From: Bacteriovoracaceae bacterium
GTDB taxonomy: Bacteria > Bdellovibrionota > Bacteriovoracia > Bacteriovoracales > Bacteriovoracaceae
Assembly: GCA_947446575.1 (NCBI GenBank)
Contig: CANFHC010000001.1
Coordinates: forward strand, 62,001-126,000
Length of the DNA stretch: 64,000 nt
Direction: 5' to 3'
Shown: positions 17,138 through 26,628 of the stretch, piece by piece
Position numbering within the stretch: the first letter of the stretch is position 1
How the letters are laid out: each line of letters opens with the position of its first letter
Made by a program: the position numbers and the translations under genes
Notes under the pieces: model-generated
Seen by the model: the letters and a program-made list of their open reading frames with translations, nothing else
Database searches by the model: none
What the model was told of the DNA's origin: nothing

Positions 17138-18583
17138 CTAGTTTTTTTCTTTTCGTTTTGATGATGGAAGAACTCCCAGCATCTCGCGATATTTAGTAAC
17201 TGTTCTTCGAGCAACTGTTAGATTTTCTTTAGCTAAAATCTCGACTACTTTCTGATCTGATAATGGTTTCAGTGGGTTTTCAGCTTCAAAGATTGCTTTT
17301 ATTTTCATCTTTAAAACTTCACTCGCAATATCAGCTCCACCATCCTTACCTCCAATGCCTGTATTAAAGAAATACTTAAGCTCAAACGTTCCAAGAGGTG
17401 TGTGCATATACTTATTGGTTGTCACCCGTGAAACAGTAGACTCATGCATTCCAATGTCATTCGCGACATCTTTTAGCACCATCGGTTTTAAATATTTGGG
17501 ACCTTTTTTGAAAAATTCCTGTTGTTTGGCAACAATGGCCTTAGAAACTTTTTCAATGGTCTTTTGTCTATTTTGAATAGACTTAATTAACCACTCTGCT
17601 GAACGTAATTTTTCTTTCACAAACTCACTGGCTTCATCGGTTTTATGACCAGCTCCACGCTTAATCATTTCCTGATAAAGTTTTGAAATTTTTAAACGTG
17701 GAATTCCTTCGTCGTTTACTTGCACAACGAACTCTCCACTGACTTCAACTACAAAAATATCTGGTAAAATATAGTGAGTATCAGGTGTCGCAATCAAGCG
17801 CCCTGGTTTCGGGTGAAAGTTTTGAAGTAATAGTGAAGTTTTCTTCACTTGCTCAGAAGTTACACCTAAAGTTTTAGAAATTTTTTCAAAGTTTTTACTT
17901 TGTAAATCTTCCAAGTGATCTCTAATAATTTTTTCTAATAAAGGTGATCTCTCTTCTGCAATTCTTGCTTGAGCAAGTAAACATTCTTGAAGATTGATCG
18001 ATCCACAACCTACGGGATCTAGTCTTTGAATGACTTCTAGTACATCGAAAGCATCTTCGCGAGAAAGCCCTGACTCAGCAATAAGTTCATCAAAATTGAC
18101 TTCGAGGTATCCATCATCGTTTATATTTCCAATGATCAAATGAGCAAGTTTCCAATCGGCATCGCTCAATGTTTCCATTTTCAACTGCCACTCTAAATGC
18201 TCGGCAAGAGTCATCGATTTTGAAACAATATTTTCATATCCAGGCATTTCATCTGAATCAGATGATGGGCTCGCCATATTCGGCGCAGAAGAATTTGAAT
18301 TGAATGAATCGGCGTACGAATCCCAGTCGAAATCATCTTTTTCTTTCATGAGAGGTGCTTCAGAAAAGTCATCTGAAGTAGCTTCACGATTTTCATCGCT
18401 AGCGGCCTCTACTTCACCAACGCCTTCGGCTTCCTCGAGCATGGGGTTTTCCACCATCTCTTCGGCAATCACGTTAGTCATCTCTAGGTGAGTAAGAGTT
18501 AGAAGCTTAATCGCTTGCTGCAATTGTGGTGTCATTGCAAGATTCTGCGTCTGCTTTAACCCTTGGGACATTTTCACGGCCAT
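17138..18583 (-). CDS. rpoN: RNA polymerase sigma-54 factor
   Basis: Sigma-54 directs polymerase to -24/-12 promoters and needs an AAA+ activator. The 481-aa protein has the Gln/Leu-rich activator-interacting region I (QTQNLAMTPQLQQAIKLL), an acidic region II (residues 50-110), the core-binding domain and the RpoN box ARRTVTKYRE near the C-terminus. AAGG seven bases before the ATG supports the start. It lies in the usual cluster lptB-rpoN-hpf, all on the minus strand with short gaps (22 and 23 bases). Confidence 0.96.
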   Translation of the reverse strand: MAVKMSQGLKQTQNLAMTPQLQQAIKLLTLTHLEMTNVIAEEMVENPMLEEAEGVGEVEAASDENREATSDDFSEAPLMKEKDDFDWDSYADSFNSNSSAPNMASPSSDSDEMPGYENIVSKSMTLAEHLEWQLKMETLSDADWKLAHLIIGNINDDGYLEVNFDELIAESGLSREDAFDVLEVIQRLDPVGCGSINLQECLLAQARIAEERSPLLEKIIRDHLEDLQSKNFEKISKTLGVTSEQVKKTSLLLQNFHPKPGRLIATPDTHYILPDIFVVEVSGEFVVQVNDEGIPRLKISKLYQEMIKRGAGHKTDEASEFVKEKLRSAEWLIKSIQNRQKTIEKVSKAIVAKQQEFFKKGPKYLKPMVLKDVANDIGMHESTVSRVTTNKYMHTPLGTFELKYFFNTGIGGKDGGADIASEVLKMKIKAIFEAENPLKPLSDQKVVEILAKENLTVARRTVTKYREMLGVLPSSKRKEKN

Positions 18584-18605
18584 AGTCTTACCTTGTGCCT
18601 TCGAA

Positions 18606-19334
18606 TTACATCCTGAATTCTTCTCCTAAGTAGAACTTCCTTGCTCTCTCGTCGTTAATTAATTCTTCTGGTTTTCCACTTACAAGTAACTCTCCACTAT
18701 TCATGATGTACGCTCGATCAACAATTCCTAATGTCTCACGAACGTTGTGATCAGTGATTAGTACTCCAATATTCCGACTCTTCAATCCTTGTATCAAAGC
18801 TTGAATGTCGGAGACGGCCAGCGGATCTACTCCGGCAAAAGGCTCATCTAATAAAACAAATTTCGGTTCAAGTGCGAGCGCTCTTGCGATCTCTACTCTT
18901 CTGCGCTCCCCACCCGAAAGTGCCGCCCCTTTGGATTTTCTCACATGATTCAATTTAAAATCGTGAATCAGTGAATCCCTTAAATCTATTCTTTCACGGC
19001 GAGAGAGATCTCTATTTTCTAAAACCGCCATGATGTTTTCTTCAATCGAGAGGTCGCGAAATACAGAGGCTTCCTGTGGAAGATAACCAATACCGTTTAA
19101 AGCGCGCTTATGAATTGGTTGCTCTGTTACATCGAGATCATTTAACGTTATTGTTCCCTCGTCAGCTTTTACTAGACCCACCATCATATAAAATGAAGTT
19201 GTCTTTCCAGCACCGTTTGGACCTAAGAGTCCTACAATTTCACCTTGGCTAACTGATAAGCTCACACCTTTGACGACTGTTCTTCCGCCGTAGGTTTTTT
19301 TCAAATTTAAAGCTTCAAGCTTTGTTTGTTCCAT
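18606..19334 (-). CDS. lptB: LPS export ABC transporter ATPase LptB
   Basis: LptB powers extraction of lipopolysaccharide from the inner membrane with LptF/LptG. The 242-aa protein has Walker A ([13 protein letters not shown]), Q-loop ([13 protein letters not shown]), signature [16 protein letters not shown], Walker B ([14 protein letters not shown]) and the switch His (ITDHNVRET), all typical of LptB. It follows the LptC/LptA-type gene and precedes rpoN. lptF and lptG are not in this window. Confidence 0.95.
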   Translation of the reverse strand: MEQTKLEALNLKKTYGGRTVVKGVSLSVSQGEIVGLLGPNGAGKTTSFYMMVGLVKADEGTITLNDLDVTEQPIHKRALNGIGYLPQEASVFRDLSIEENIMAVLENRDLSRRERIDLRDSLIHDFKLNHVRKSKGAALSGGERRRVEIARALALEPKFVLLDEPFAGVDPLAVSDIQALIQGLKSRNIGVLITDHNVRETLGIVDRAYIMNSGELLVSGKPEELINDERARKFYLGEEFRM

Positions 19335-19371
19335 ATCCCTTCTAACCTATCCTTAGGTTTATTCTTAATAT

Positions 19372-20406
19372 CTATTCTTTGTCTCTTTCAAGAGTAATGT
19401 TGGTGTTGGCATCATCGACTTCAACGGTTTCAACATTTTCTCTAATAATAATTCTATTCCCTTTAATCACATCTTTCTCCTGAAATACTTTCGGGAGACC
19501 TGTGAGTATAATCTTTTTATCACTAATAAGTCCTTCCAACTTTTCAGAAAATGCTTTTCTCATCAGAGGCTTTCCTTTCTGCAATAACCTCTCCTGTAAT
19601 CTAACATCGTCATAAAGAGCATAATACTTGAGTCTTTTGTTATAGTTCTCTAAAAAGACTTCTCCTCTTGAGGCATTGGCCTCTAAGTTTTCTTTTTTAA
19701 AGGAAACATTCCCTTTCATTTCTGCAAGAGACTTTGGCACATCCATAGTTAAAAGATCTGTTTTAAAACTGATACTTTCTTCGTATTGCCGTTTTCTTAA
19801 AATCTTGCCATTCACATTGCCTTTGTACTCAAAAAATTGCTCTTTGGGTCTATAGATCGCAGAATTGGAATCGACCATTATTTGGTCACCGGTCTTTTCC
19901 ACAGTGCTTAAAGTTTTTACATTATTGTTGGCGAATAAAACTTCTCCCTTGGCGAGAATTGAAATTTTATCTGCATTTAGATTTGTTGCATTCATTTTTA
20001 TTTCAACAGCATTTTCTAAAAATATTTCTTTTTTCTTTAACAAGGCCCGTGAATTTTTTGCGTAAAAATAAATCGGCTCTAATGGTTCATTGTCTTTTTT
20101 ATCATATCGATAAACAATTCCATTTGGATTAAAACCAATAACGACTCCATCCAATGAAGAAATACTCAATTCTTCTGAATCTAATTGTAAAAATGGTTGT
20201 GAGCTATCGACAGAGTAATAAGTCACATTTTTAAAATAACTCTCGTCTACTTGATCATGGGCCTGGCTATTTTGTGGTATCGCGTGTTCACTTCCGAAAT
20301 TATCAAAATGACCAAAATACGAAATTAAACTTAGTCCCGCACAAGAACTAATAAATAAAAAAATAGTGGCATATTGACGTATTTTCAAAGCGTTTCCAAA
20401 AGTCAT
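19372..20406 (-). CDS. LptC-LptA-type fusion protein of the LPS transport bridge
   Basis: The 344-aa protein has a single N-terminal membrane anchor (about residues 11-31) and then two consecutive beta-jellyroll-like stretches. The first (about 50-185) fits LptC: variable 'D..qpflql.se.l.i..ldg' segments and 'A.nAel.a.kIsilakGeV'. The second (about 190-344) fits LptA/OstA: GNVNGKILR, LAEMKGNVSF, then 'L.G.isdkkiiLtG.PkVfqekdvikG'. LptC (about 190 aa) and LptA (about 180 aa) are usually separate genes in this place, and no separate lptA is seen here. It lies 37 bases before lptB, so the export bridge and its ATPase are co-transcribed. The fusion is inferred from length and pattern. Confidence 0.65.
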   Translation of the reverse strand: MTFGNALKIRQYATIFLFISSCAGLSLISYFGHFDNFGSEHAIPQNSQAHDQVDESYFKNVTYYSVDSSQPFLQLDSEELSISSLDGVVIGFNPNGIVYRYDKKDNEPLEPIYFYAKNSRALLKKKEIFLENAVEIKMNATNLNADKISILAKGEVLFANNNVKTLSTVEKTGDQIMVDSNSAIYRPKEQFFEYKGNVNGKILRKRQYEESISFKTDLLTMDVPKSLAEMKGNVSFKKENLEANASRGEVFLENYNKRLKYYALYDDVRLQERLLQKGKPLMRKAFSEKLEGLISDKKIILTGLPKVFQEKDVIKGNRIIIRENVETVEVDDANTNITLERDKE

Positions 20407-20583
20407 AAAGGGATATTTATGGACACCTTTCTTATCGTATTATAGCGCCCAAACTCTTATAATATTAAGCATTTATTTTTTCTGTTTTCATCCAACATTG
20501 CTTTACTAAGTCCTTGTATTTTTGTTACAGTTGACCCTATTCATCAAGTACTTTTTAAGCGGATTTAATCAAAGGATTATCAA

Positions 20584-23235
20584 GTGTCGTTAAAAGACCT
20601 GCAAAAGATCATCGACTCTGGCGTAAAACTCACGCCAATGATGGAGCAATACTTTCAAATTAAAAAAAATTATCCAGAAACTCTACTATTGTTTCGCATG
20701 GGAGATTTTTACGAAGTTTTTTTTGAAGATGCTAGAACGACTGCACGTATATTAAATATCACTCTTACTCATAGAGGAAAGATTGGTGACACTCCAATAC
20801 CAATGGCTGGAATTCCTCATCATGCTGCTTCAGTTTATATTGATCGCATCACTAATCGCGGACTAAAAGTTGCGATCTGTGAACAAATTGAAGATCCAAA
20901 AGATGCAGTTGGAATCGTAAAACGTGGAGTCACGCAAGTAGTGAGTCCGGGAATGCCTTTTGATTTAGATAAAACTCAAGGTCATGATCACCGCTATATG
21001 GTTTCTAGTTTCAAAAAGAATGAGAATTATTTTTTAGTCGCGCTAGATTTTACGACTGGAGATTTCCGCGGATACAAGTACCAGAGTTTCGAAGAATACA
21101 TTGAAGGTCTCCGTCTTTTGGCGCCTCGTGAATTTATAACTTTCATGGGGCAGTGGGACGATCAAAGCGATGTTGAGAGTCTACTCTCACATTACGGAGT
21201 TCTTAAAACACATTTAAGTGTTGAGTATTTCACTCCAAAATTTTCTGAAATTTATATTGAAAAACTTATTCCTGGATTTAAAAGAGATAAAATTTTAAAG
21301 CTTGATGAAGATATTCTATCTGCCATTGGTGCTCTCGCTTTTTATGTTTGCTCGACTCAACTGCTAGAGAGCTTCATGCACATCCGTCCTTTTAAAATGA
21401 TTTCTAATGCTGGAACTATGAAGGTGACCCAACCGACACTAACTGGTTTAGAAATTCTGCCAAAGTCGAGAGAAACATACAAAGAATCTCTCTTGGGGTT
21501 TTTTGATAAAACAGAAACGGCAATGGGCGCGCGTTTACTTAAAGCACTTTTCTCTTCGCCACTTTATAATGAAAAAGAAATCAATGATCGTTTAAATATT
21601 ATTGAAGCCCTTACTCAAAATGATTCTTTAATAAAAGATCAACGATCTGAGCTCGCTAAAATTCGCGATATCGAACGTATTTTAGCAAAAGTAGCTATGA
21701 ACAAAGGCTCAGCTTCCGATCTAATCAATTTAGCCATTGCAACGAAAGCCTATATTGAATTGCTAACTCTGAGTAAATCATTGCCTTATAAAGCAGAATT
21801 ATCTCCGACTGAAATTAAAAAACTTTCAGAACTTGCTAACAAGATTACAGATACGTTGAATGATGAAATTGGTGCAAGTCTTGAAAAAGGCAACTTGATT
21901 CGCGCAGGAGTTCATAGAGACCGCGACCGTTTAGCAAAACTTCACTTAAACGTTGGTGAAGAATTACTTAAAATGGAAACAAAGCTTCGATCTGATAGTG
22001 GGATTCAAAAACTACGAATCAAATCGAATAATGTGGCCGGATTTTTTATTGAAGTATCTAAAGGAAGCACGGTTAAAGTTCCCAAAAATTTCGAACGCAG
22101 ACAAACTTTAGTGAACGCAGAAAGATATACGACTCCAGAGCTTACTCAACTAGAAAAAGAGACGATTACAGCTCAATCTAAATTAGAAAAATTAGAACGC
22201 GAAATATTTAAAGACTTAATCGCAACTGTTTATGAGTTACATTTGTCTATCATGACAATGTCAGGTCATATTGCTCTTGTTGATGCCTTCCAAAGTTTAG
22301 CGAGCATTGCTCTTCAAGAAGGTTTTACTCGTCCGCAAATTGAACCAAAAAAACAAATTCTCCATATAGAAAATGGCTTTCACCCTCTTATTAAATCTTT
22401 AATAAAAGATCAATTCGTCAGCCATGATTTACATTTAGATAGCAATGTTTATTTTGGTCTTATTACTGGTCCCAACATGGCGGGTAAAACGACAGTTATG
22501 AGAGAAGTCGCCATCATTCAATTGCTCGCGCAAATGGGATCATTTGTTCCGGCCAAAGTTGCTAAGCTTGGACTTTGTGATTTTCTGTTTAGCCGCCTTG
22601 GAGCAAGTGACGATATCTTAAAAGGTCAGTCAACATTCATGGTGGAGATGGCAGAAACTGCAGAAATTCTTCGCCACGCTACTAATAAATCACTCATTAT
22701 TTTGGATGAAGTTGGAAGAGGAACATCAACGTATGATGGTCTCTCAATTGCTTGGGGGCTTGTTGAACATTTTATTGAAGAGACAAAGGCCCTTACACTT
22801 TTTGCAACTCACTATCACGAGCTTATTGATATCGCCGAAAAAAATCCAACAGCTAAAAACCTTACAGTGGAAACAGTTAACCACAAAGGGAATGTCCAAT
22901 TTTTATACCGCTTAATTGAAAAACCTGCTTCTCAAAGTTTTGGTATTTATGTAGCAAACCTCGCAGGCCTTCCAAAGTCTGTTATCTTACGTTCTGAAGA
23001 AATTCTTCATCAACTAGAAACAAACCATACCCCAGTGGTGCTTGATCAAAAATCCTCTTTAACTAAGCATCCTAGTTCTCAACTTTGTTTTCTGGAGGAT
23101 TTAAAGACAGAAGAAATTCCGACATACCTAAAAGTATTAGAAGAAGAAATTTCGAAACTTGATGTAATGAAAATGACTCCAATTGATGCTCTTTTGAAAT
23201 TGAATCAATTGAAATTACAGTTAGAGCTTCACTAA
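20584..23235 (+). CDS. mutS: DNA mismatch repair protein MutS
   Basis: MutS recognises mispaired bases and starts mismatch repair with MutL. The 883-aa protein has the mismatch-binding Phe-x-Glu in MGDFYEVFFEDA, clamp and lever domains, the ATPase P-loop GPNMAGKTT, Walker B LIILDEVGRGTSTYDG and the dimer helix ATHYHEL. Length is near the usual 850-880. It starts at GTG (20584) with AAGGA eight bases upstream. It is divergent from the LptC/LptA gene and followed by an RDD membrane protein. mutL is not present. Confidence 0.97.
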   Translation: MSLKDLQKIIDSGVKLTPMMEQYFQIKKNYPETLLLFRMGDFYEVFFEDARTTARILNITLTHRGKIGDTPIPMAGIPHHAASVYIDRITNRGLKVAICEQIEDPKDAVGIVKRGVTQVVSPGMPFDLDKTQGHDHRYMVSSFKKNENYFLVALDFTTGDFRGYKYQSFEEYIEGLRLLAPREFITFMGQWDDQSDVESLLSHYGVLKTHLSVEYFTPKFSEIYIEKLIPGFKRDKILKLDEDILSAIGALAFYVCSTQLLESFMHIRPFKMISNAGTMKVTQPTLTGLEILPKSRETYKESLLGFFDKTETAMGARLLKALFSSPLYNEKEINDRLNIIEALTQNDSLIKDQRSELAKIRDIERILAKVAMNKGSASDLINLAIATKAYIELLTLSKSLPYKAELSPTEIKKLSELANKITDTLNDEIGASLEKGNLIRAGVHRDRDRLAKLHLNVGEELLKMETKLRSDSGIQKLRIKSNNVAGFFIEVSKGSTVKVPKNFERRQTLVNAERYTTPELTQLEKETITAQSKLEKLEREIFKDLIATVYELHLSIMTMSGHIALVDAFQSLASIALQEGFTRPQIEPKKQILHIENGFHPLIKSLIKDQFVSHDLHLDSNVYFGLITGPNMAGKTTVMREVAIIQLLAQMGSFVPAKVAKLGLCDFLFSRLGASDDILKGQSTFMVEMAETAEILRHATNKSLIILDEVGRGTSTYDGLSIAWGLVEHFIEETKALTLFATHYHELIDIAEKNPTAKNLTVETVNHKGNVQFLYRLIEKPASQSFGIYVANLAGLPKSVILRSEEILHQLETNHTPVVLDQKSSLTKHPSSQLCFLEDLKTEEIPTYLKVLEEEISKLDVMKMTPIDALLKLNQLKLQLELH

Positions 23236-23319
23236 TCGGCAAAAATTGCCCACCAATAATACCTAAGTTTTTCCTCCCGGCATTCGATAAGTCTAATGTT
23301 GAATGCTCTGGAGGATTAT

Positions 23320-23904
23320 ATGTTTCAAACCAGCGATCTAGTAAAAAAACGAGTCTATGCTTTAACCATGGATTTTTTTATCGTTGTAGTGACTAACTAT
23401 TTTCTCATGGCCTCATTCACCAACTTTTTAAAAACCATTTTCTTTTACTTACCTTTTCGGTCGCAATTATTTTTAATTAGTAAATTAGCAGTAATGTCAT
23501 CAGTTTCTTTGATGACATTAACATTTGCTTATTTTTCACTTTTTTATTTTGTGACTAATGGTCATACAATGGGAAAGACCATGTTTGGTCTAAAGGTAAG
23601 AAATAGTGACAATAGCGAGATATCGCTTAAACAAGCAATTCAAAGAACACTTGCCTATTTTGTTTGCGCAATGTTCGGCTCGTTTCTTTTTGCTCTTTCT
23701 TTTATCAGAAAAGATGGCAAAAGTTTAGCGGACGTTCTTTCAGGAACTACAGTTGATTACGACAAAGTAATTATTGAAGAGAAAGAAAAAATTGGAACCG
23801 AATTTCAACTCACACTTCTTCAAACTGTTTCTCTTGAATCGGGTTCAGAAGATACTACAGAGCAAGATGAAGTTGAATATTTCGAACAAAACAAAGCATC
23901 TTAA
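23320..23904 (+). CDS. RDD-family membrane protein
   Basis: The start is placed at ATG 23320, with GGAGG five bases upstream; an earlier ATG at 23296 has none. The 194-aa protein has the RDD pattern: an N-terminal Arg/Asp membrane segment (KKRVYALTMDFFIVV), a second and third membrane segment, then NGHTMGKTMFGLKV and the closing RKDGKSLADVLSGT. A hydrophilic acidic tail of about 50 residues follows. RDD proteins are small integral membrane proteins, some acting in ion exchange; the role here is unknown. It may be co-transcribed with mutS, 84 bases upstream. Confidence 0.8.
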   Translation: MFQTSDLVKKRVYALTMDFFIVVVTNYFLMASFTNFLKTIFFYLPFRSQLFLISKLAVMSSVSLMTLTFAYFSLFYFVTNGHTMGKTMFGLKVRNSDNSEISLKQAIQRTLAYFVCAMFGSFLFALSFIRKDGKSLADVLSGTTVDYDKVIIEEKEKIGTEFQLTLLQTVSLESGSEDTTEQDEVEYFEQNKAS

Positions 23905-23906
23905 AA

Positions 23907-25196
23907 TCACTCTTTCTTGTTAATCCATTTAGGATCTGTCAGTGCTTCACTTAAAAAAATTAATAGATAATTTTTTTCCAAAGGTGTGAGTAATATTTTA
24001 TTAGAAATTTTTGGATTCTTTGAAATTTGTGATGACAGCCAAATCTCATCCAAAACTAATGGAGAATTAAGTAATTCAACTTCTACAGGCATTGAATGTC
24101 TCCTCTGACTACTCACTTCAAAATTTTTTAATGAATGACTAAGCCAATCGTAATGGTTAACAACCTCTTTTAATGTTTGAAAGGCTCCATTATGCATATA
24201 AGGGGCAGTTAATCTTATATTGAGTAAGCTTGGAACTTTAAAAAAGAAATTTTCAGCCGAATCATGAGTAACCTCGGCTCTTCCATAGTCTTGGCTAGCC
24301 GGCATGGCACCCCATTGTGGAACTGCAACAGAAGCAAACAGAGAAGTATTTCCCAACTCACTACCTTGATGGCAATTGATACATTTCCCACTTCCTAAAA
24401 AAACAACCAATCCGCGTTTTGCAGAATTAGTCATAGCTGCTTTATCTCCTCTTAGATAACGCTGAAAAGGAGATCCTAAAGATTGAAACTCTTCTTTCTC
24501 AAATGATCCTATCGCTTCGGCGACCAGACCGATATTGATATTTCTTAATGCGATTTCGGGGTAAGCCGATTGAAAAAGTTTTTTGTACTGATCATTATTT
24601 TTTAAACGATTAATTATTTTTTCCCAAGCCTCTAAATTATTTTTTGCATCAGCTATTTCATTCTCACCTTTTTCTCCCATCATTTCGTTATGACTGACCA
24701 GAGGAAATAAGGCCTGAGCAGATAGCGCACTTGATAAATATTTTGTGATGAATGAAGCTTTAGGAATTTTTCCATTTAAGCCAATCTCTGGAGTCGTAAA
24801 AACTTTTTCATTTAGATCAAAATGAACTCTACCATCCCAAAACATAAATGGTTTTTTTTGCAGACCTAGATTAAATAAGGCTGGTGCATTCCTGCGCAAA
24901 ATTTCTTTTTGATTTTCACTCTGAGACATGGGGAGATTGTCACTTGTCCCCAATCCTGGCGAATGACAAGTGCTACAACTCATTCGTTTATTGCCAGAAA
25001 GAATCGGATCATTGAACAGCTTTTTCCCCAAAAAAATTTTAGCTCTATTGGGGTCTTGAATTGGAGCTGTGAGAGGTTTAATATTGTAATAATTTAATCG
25101 TTCGTGAATGACAGGATCTAAGATAATATTTTTATCTTGAGCAAAGACTGGAGATAAAAAAAACGAAAAAATTAATGAAATTGAAAAAAAATTCAT
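23907..25196 (-). CDS. Di-haem cytochrome c peroxidase / MauG-family protein
   Basis: The preferred start is ATG at 25194-25196, with AGGG just upstream, giving a 429-aa protein with signal peptide MNFFSISLIFSFFLSPVFA. Two CxxCH haem motifs (CSTCH and CINCH) lie in two cytochrome domains, with the family segment [20 protein letters not shown]. Bacterial cytochrome c peroxidases reduce periplasmic H2O2 using electrons from cytochrome c; MauG relatives oxidise proteins instead. The longer upstream frame would run through the dps terminator and is rejected. A second, closely similar gene is cut by the right window edge. Dps lies just upstream, so an oxidative-stress role is plausible. Confidence 0.88.
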   Translation of the reverse strand: MNFFSISLIFSFFLSPVFAQDKNIILDPVIHERLNYYNIKPLTAPIQDPNRAKIFLGKKLFNDPILSGNKRMSCSTCHSPGLGTSDNLPMSQSENQKEILRRNAPALFNLGLQKKPFMFWDGRVHFDLNEKVFTTPEIGLNGKIPKASFITKYLSSALSAQALFPLVSHNEMMGEKGENEIADAKNNLEAWEKIINRLKNNDQYKKLFQSAYPEIALRNINIGLVAEAIGSFEKEEFQSLGSPFQRYLRGDKAAMTNSAKRGLVVFLGSGKCINCHQGSELGNTSLFASVAVPQWGAMPASQDYGRAEVTHDSAENFFFKVPSLLNIRLTAPYMHNGAFQTLKEVVNHYDWLSHSLKNFEVSSQRRHSMPVEVELLNSPLVLDEIWLSSQISKNPKISNKILLTPLEKNYLLIFLSEALTDPKWINKKE

Positions 25197-25208
25197 AACC
25201 CTCGCCAT

Positions 25209-25236
25209 AAAAAGGCTGCAAAAAAGCAGCCTTTTT
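25209..25236 (-). terminator. Terminator after dps
   Basis: AAAGGCTGC (25211-25219) pairs with GCAGCCTTT (25226-25234) around six A residues, and T residues follow on the minus strand. It lies 20 bases beyond the dps stop and directly before the peroxidase gene. Confidence 0.85.
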
Positions 25237-25255
25237 ATTAATTTTAAAAAATTTA

Positions 25256-25729
25256 TTATTCCAACATACTTCTTAACATCCATGCTGTTTTTTCATGCAC
25301 ACGAAGTCTTTGAATAAGCAGATCAGCGGTTGGCTCATCATGCCCCTCTGTAACCATTCCAAAAATCCCTCTAGCTGTTTTCACTACGGCTTCATGTCCA
25401 TGAACTAAATCAGCAATCATTTGAGTGGCTGAAATATCACCTGTATTTTCTTTTATTGAGCTGAGTTTTAAAAATTCTCCATAAGTCGCTGGAGCTTTCA
25501 CTCCTAAAGCTCTAATTCTTTCGGCAATATCATCAACTGCAATGGCCAATTCGCCATACTGTCCCTCAAACATAATATGTAACGTTTGAAACATGGGTCC
25601 CGTTACGTTCCAATGATAATTATGTGTCTTCAAATAAAGTGTATAAGTATCTGCTAGAAAATGAGATAAGCCTCTTGCAATTTCTTCACGGTGTTTTTCG
25701 TCAATTCCAATGTCAATTTTTGATTTCAT
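25256..25729 (-). CDS. dps: Dps-family ferritin-like DNA-protection protein
   Basis: Dps dodecamers oxidise and store iron and shield DNA from peroxide. The start is ATG 25727-25729, with AAGGAG seven bases upstream, giving 157 aa. The family core is visible: THNYHWNVTGPMFQTLH with ferroxidase His39 and His51, then AVDDIAERIRALG with Asp66 and Glu70. The ATG overlaps the TGA of the upstream ZIP-like gene (ATGA), so the two are translationally coupled. Next downstream, after a terminator, is a peroxidase gene. Confidence 0.93.
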   Translation of the reverse strand: MKSKIDIGIDEKHREEIARGLSHFLADTYTLYLKTHNYHWNVTGPMFQTLHIMFEGQYGELAIAVDDIAERIRALGVKAPATYGEFLKLSSIKENTGDISATQMIADLVHGHEAVVKTARGIFGMVTEGHDEPTADLLIQRLRVHEKTAWMLRSMLE

Positions 25730-26505
25730 AATAACTCCTTCCAAACAATAAATATTACTGTCACAATTACACCACTAACAAAATTAGGGTTTAGTTTCCA
25801 ACGACCTTCTTTCTGCTCTATTTTTCTAAAAATTTCTTGGACCTTGGGTGTAATTAATGTTCCAGCCACAAATGAAAAGATGATTGGAATAAAATTCAAA
25901 TTTTGATATCCCAAAAATCCTCCAACAGCACTTGCAGCCAATCCGATAAATGCGAAAAACAAAGATCCAATCATAGTAAGAACTGGGTCAATTCCAAGCT
26001 GCATAAAACAGAGTGCTGCTACTGCTCCTTGAAAAAGAGCATGCATTCCAATTCCTGTTACTATTGAAAAACTCAATCCTTGGTGACCTATATTGATGGC
26101 CGCTCCTGAAGCTAGTCCAGAGGGAATTGTTTTAACAATCGTTAAGAGAAGTAAAATGGTTGCTTTTTTTTCATCATAAATCTTGAATGAAATATTAGTA
26201 TCGGCCATTTCTTCAACAAATCTGGTTGCGAGACTTATAAAAAGTGTCCCTACAAGAAAAGCAATTACTAAACTCCATAGTTCGTAATTTTTACTAAAAG
26301 AAAATTGATAAAACTTTTCAAAGACAGGGGTAATAAAAATAAGAACGATGAAAACTAATAAAAATCCCAAAAGATACTCTAATTTTTTTTCAATTTTATT
26401 TTCATGTTCAAATGATTGATCGAAGAATAACATCGCCACAGAGCCAACTATCGTCGCTCCACCAAAAATAAGACCACCAATTAAACCTGAGAAAAGTCCA
26501 CCCAT
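25726..26505 (-). CDS. ZIP-like multi-pass membrane protein coupled to dps
   Basis: The 259-aa protein has about eight membrane segments. Its fourth and fifth (TIVKTIPSGLASGAAINIG, and GIGMHALFQGAVAAL) follow the ZIP metal-transporter pattern, but the ligand positions differ. HNxPEG reads KTIPSG and HxxxEG reads HALFQG, so most His/Glu ligands are lost. It overlaps the dps start by four bases. Coupling to an iron-storage protein suggests a role with iron or another metal, yet the missing ligands make ordinary ZIP transport uncertain. A different membrane family with similar topology cannot be excluded. Confidence 0.55.
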   Translation of the reverse strand: MGGLFSGLIGGLIFGGATIVGSVAMLFFDQSFEHENKIEKKLEYLLGFLLVFIVLIFITPVFEKFYQFSFSKNYELWSLVIAFLVGTLFISLATRFVEEMADTNISFKIYDEKKATILLLLTIVKTIPSGLASGAAINIGHQGLSFSIVTGIGMHALFQGAVAALCFMQLGIDPVLTMIGSLFFAFIGLAASAVGGFLGYQNLNFIPIIFSFVAGTLITPKVQEIFRKIEQKEGRWKLNPNFVSGVIVTVIFIVWKELL

Positions 26506-26595
26506 AGATCACTCTCCCTTTCAAAAGAGTATGAGATATTTAAGCAAGGATGAACAATTGATAAAAACAAAGATAATATAGAGAATTGTTATAGA

Positions 26596-26624
26596 AATGG
26601 GCCTCTAGATTTTAGAAGCCCATT
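26596..26624 (-). terminator. Hairpin after aspS
   Basis: AATGGGC (26596-26602) pairs with GCCCATT (26618-26624), with three more interior pairs. It begins five bases after the aspS stop. The following T-run on the minus strand is short and broken, so it is a moderate terminator candidate. Confidence 0.55.
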
Positions 26625-26628
26625 ATTA

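Noticed and set aside
17559-17583. GTCTATT/AATAGAC palindrome resembling the shared operator
   Set aside because: It lies inside the rpoN coding region, differs in the core and is not at a fixed distance from any start codon.
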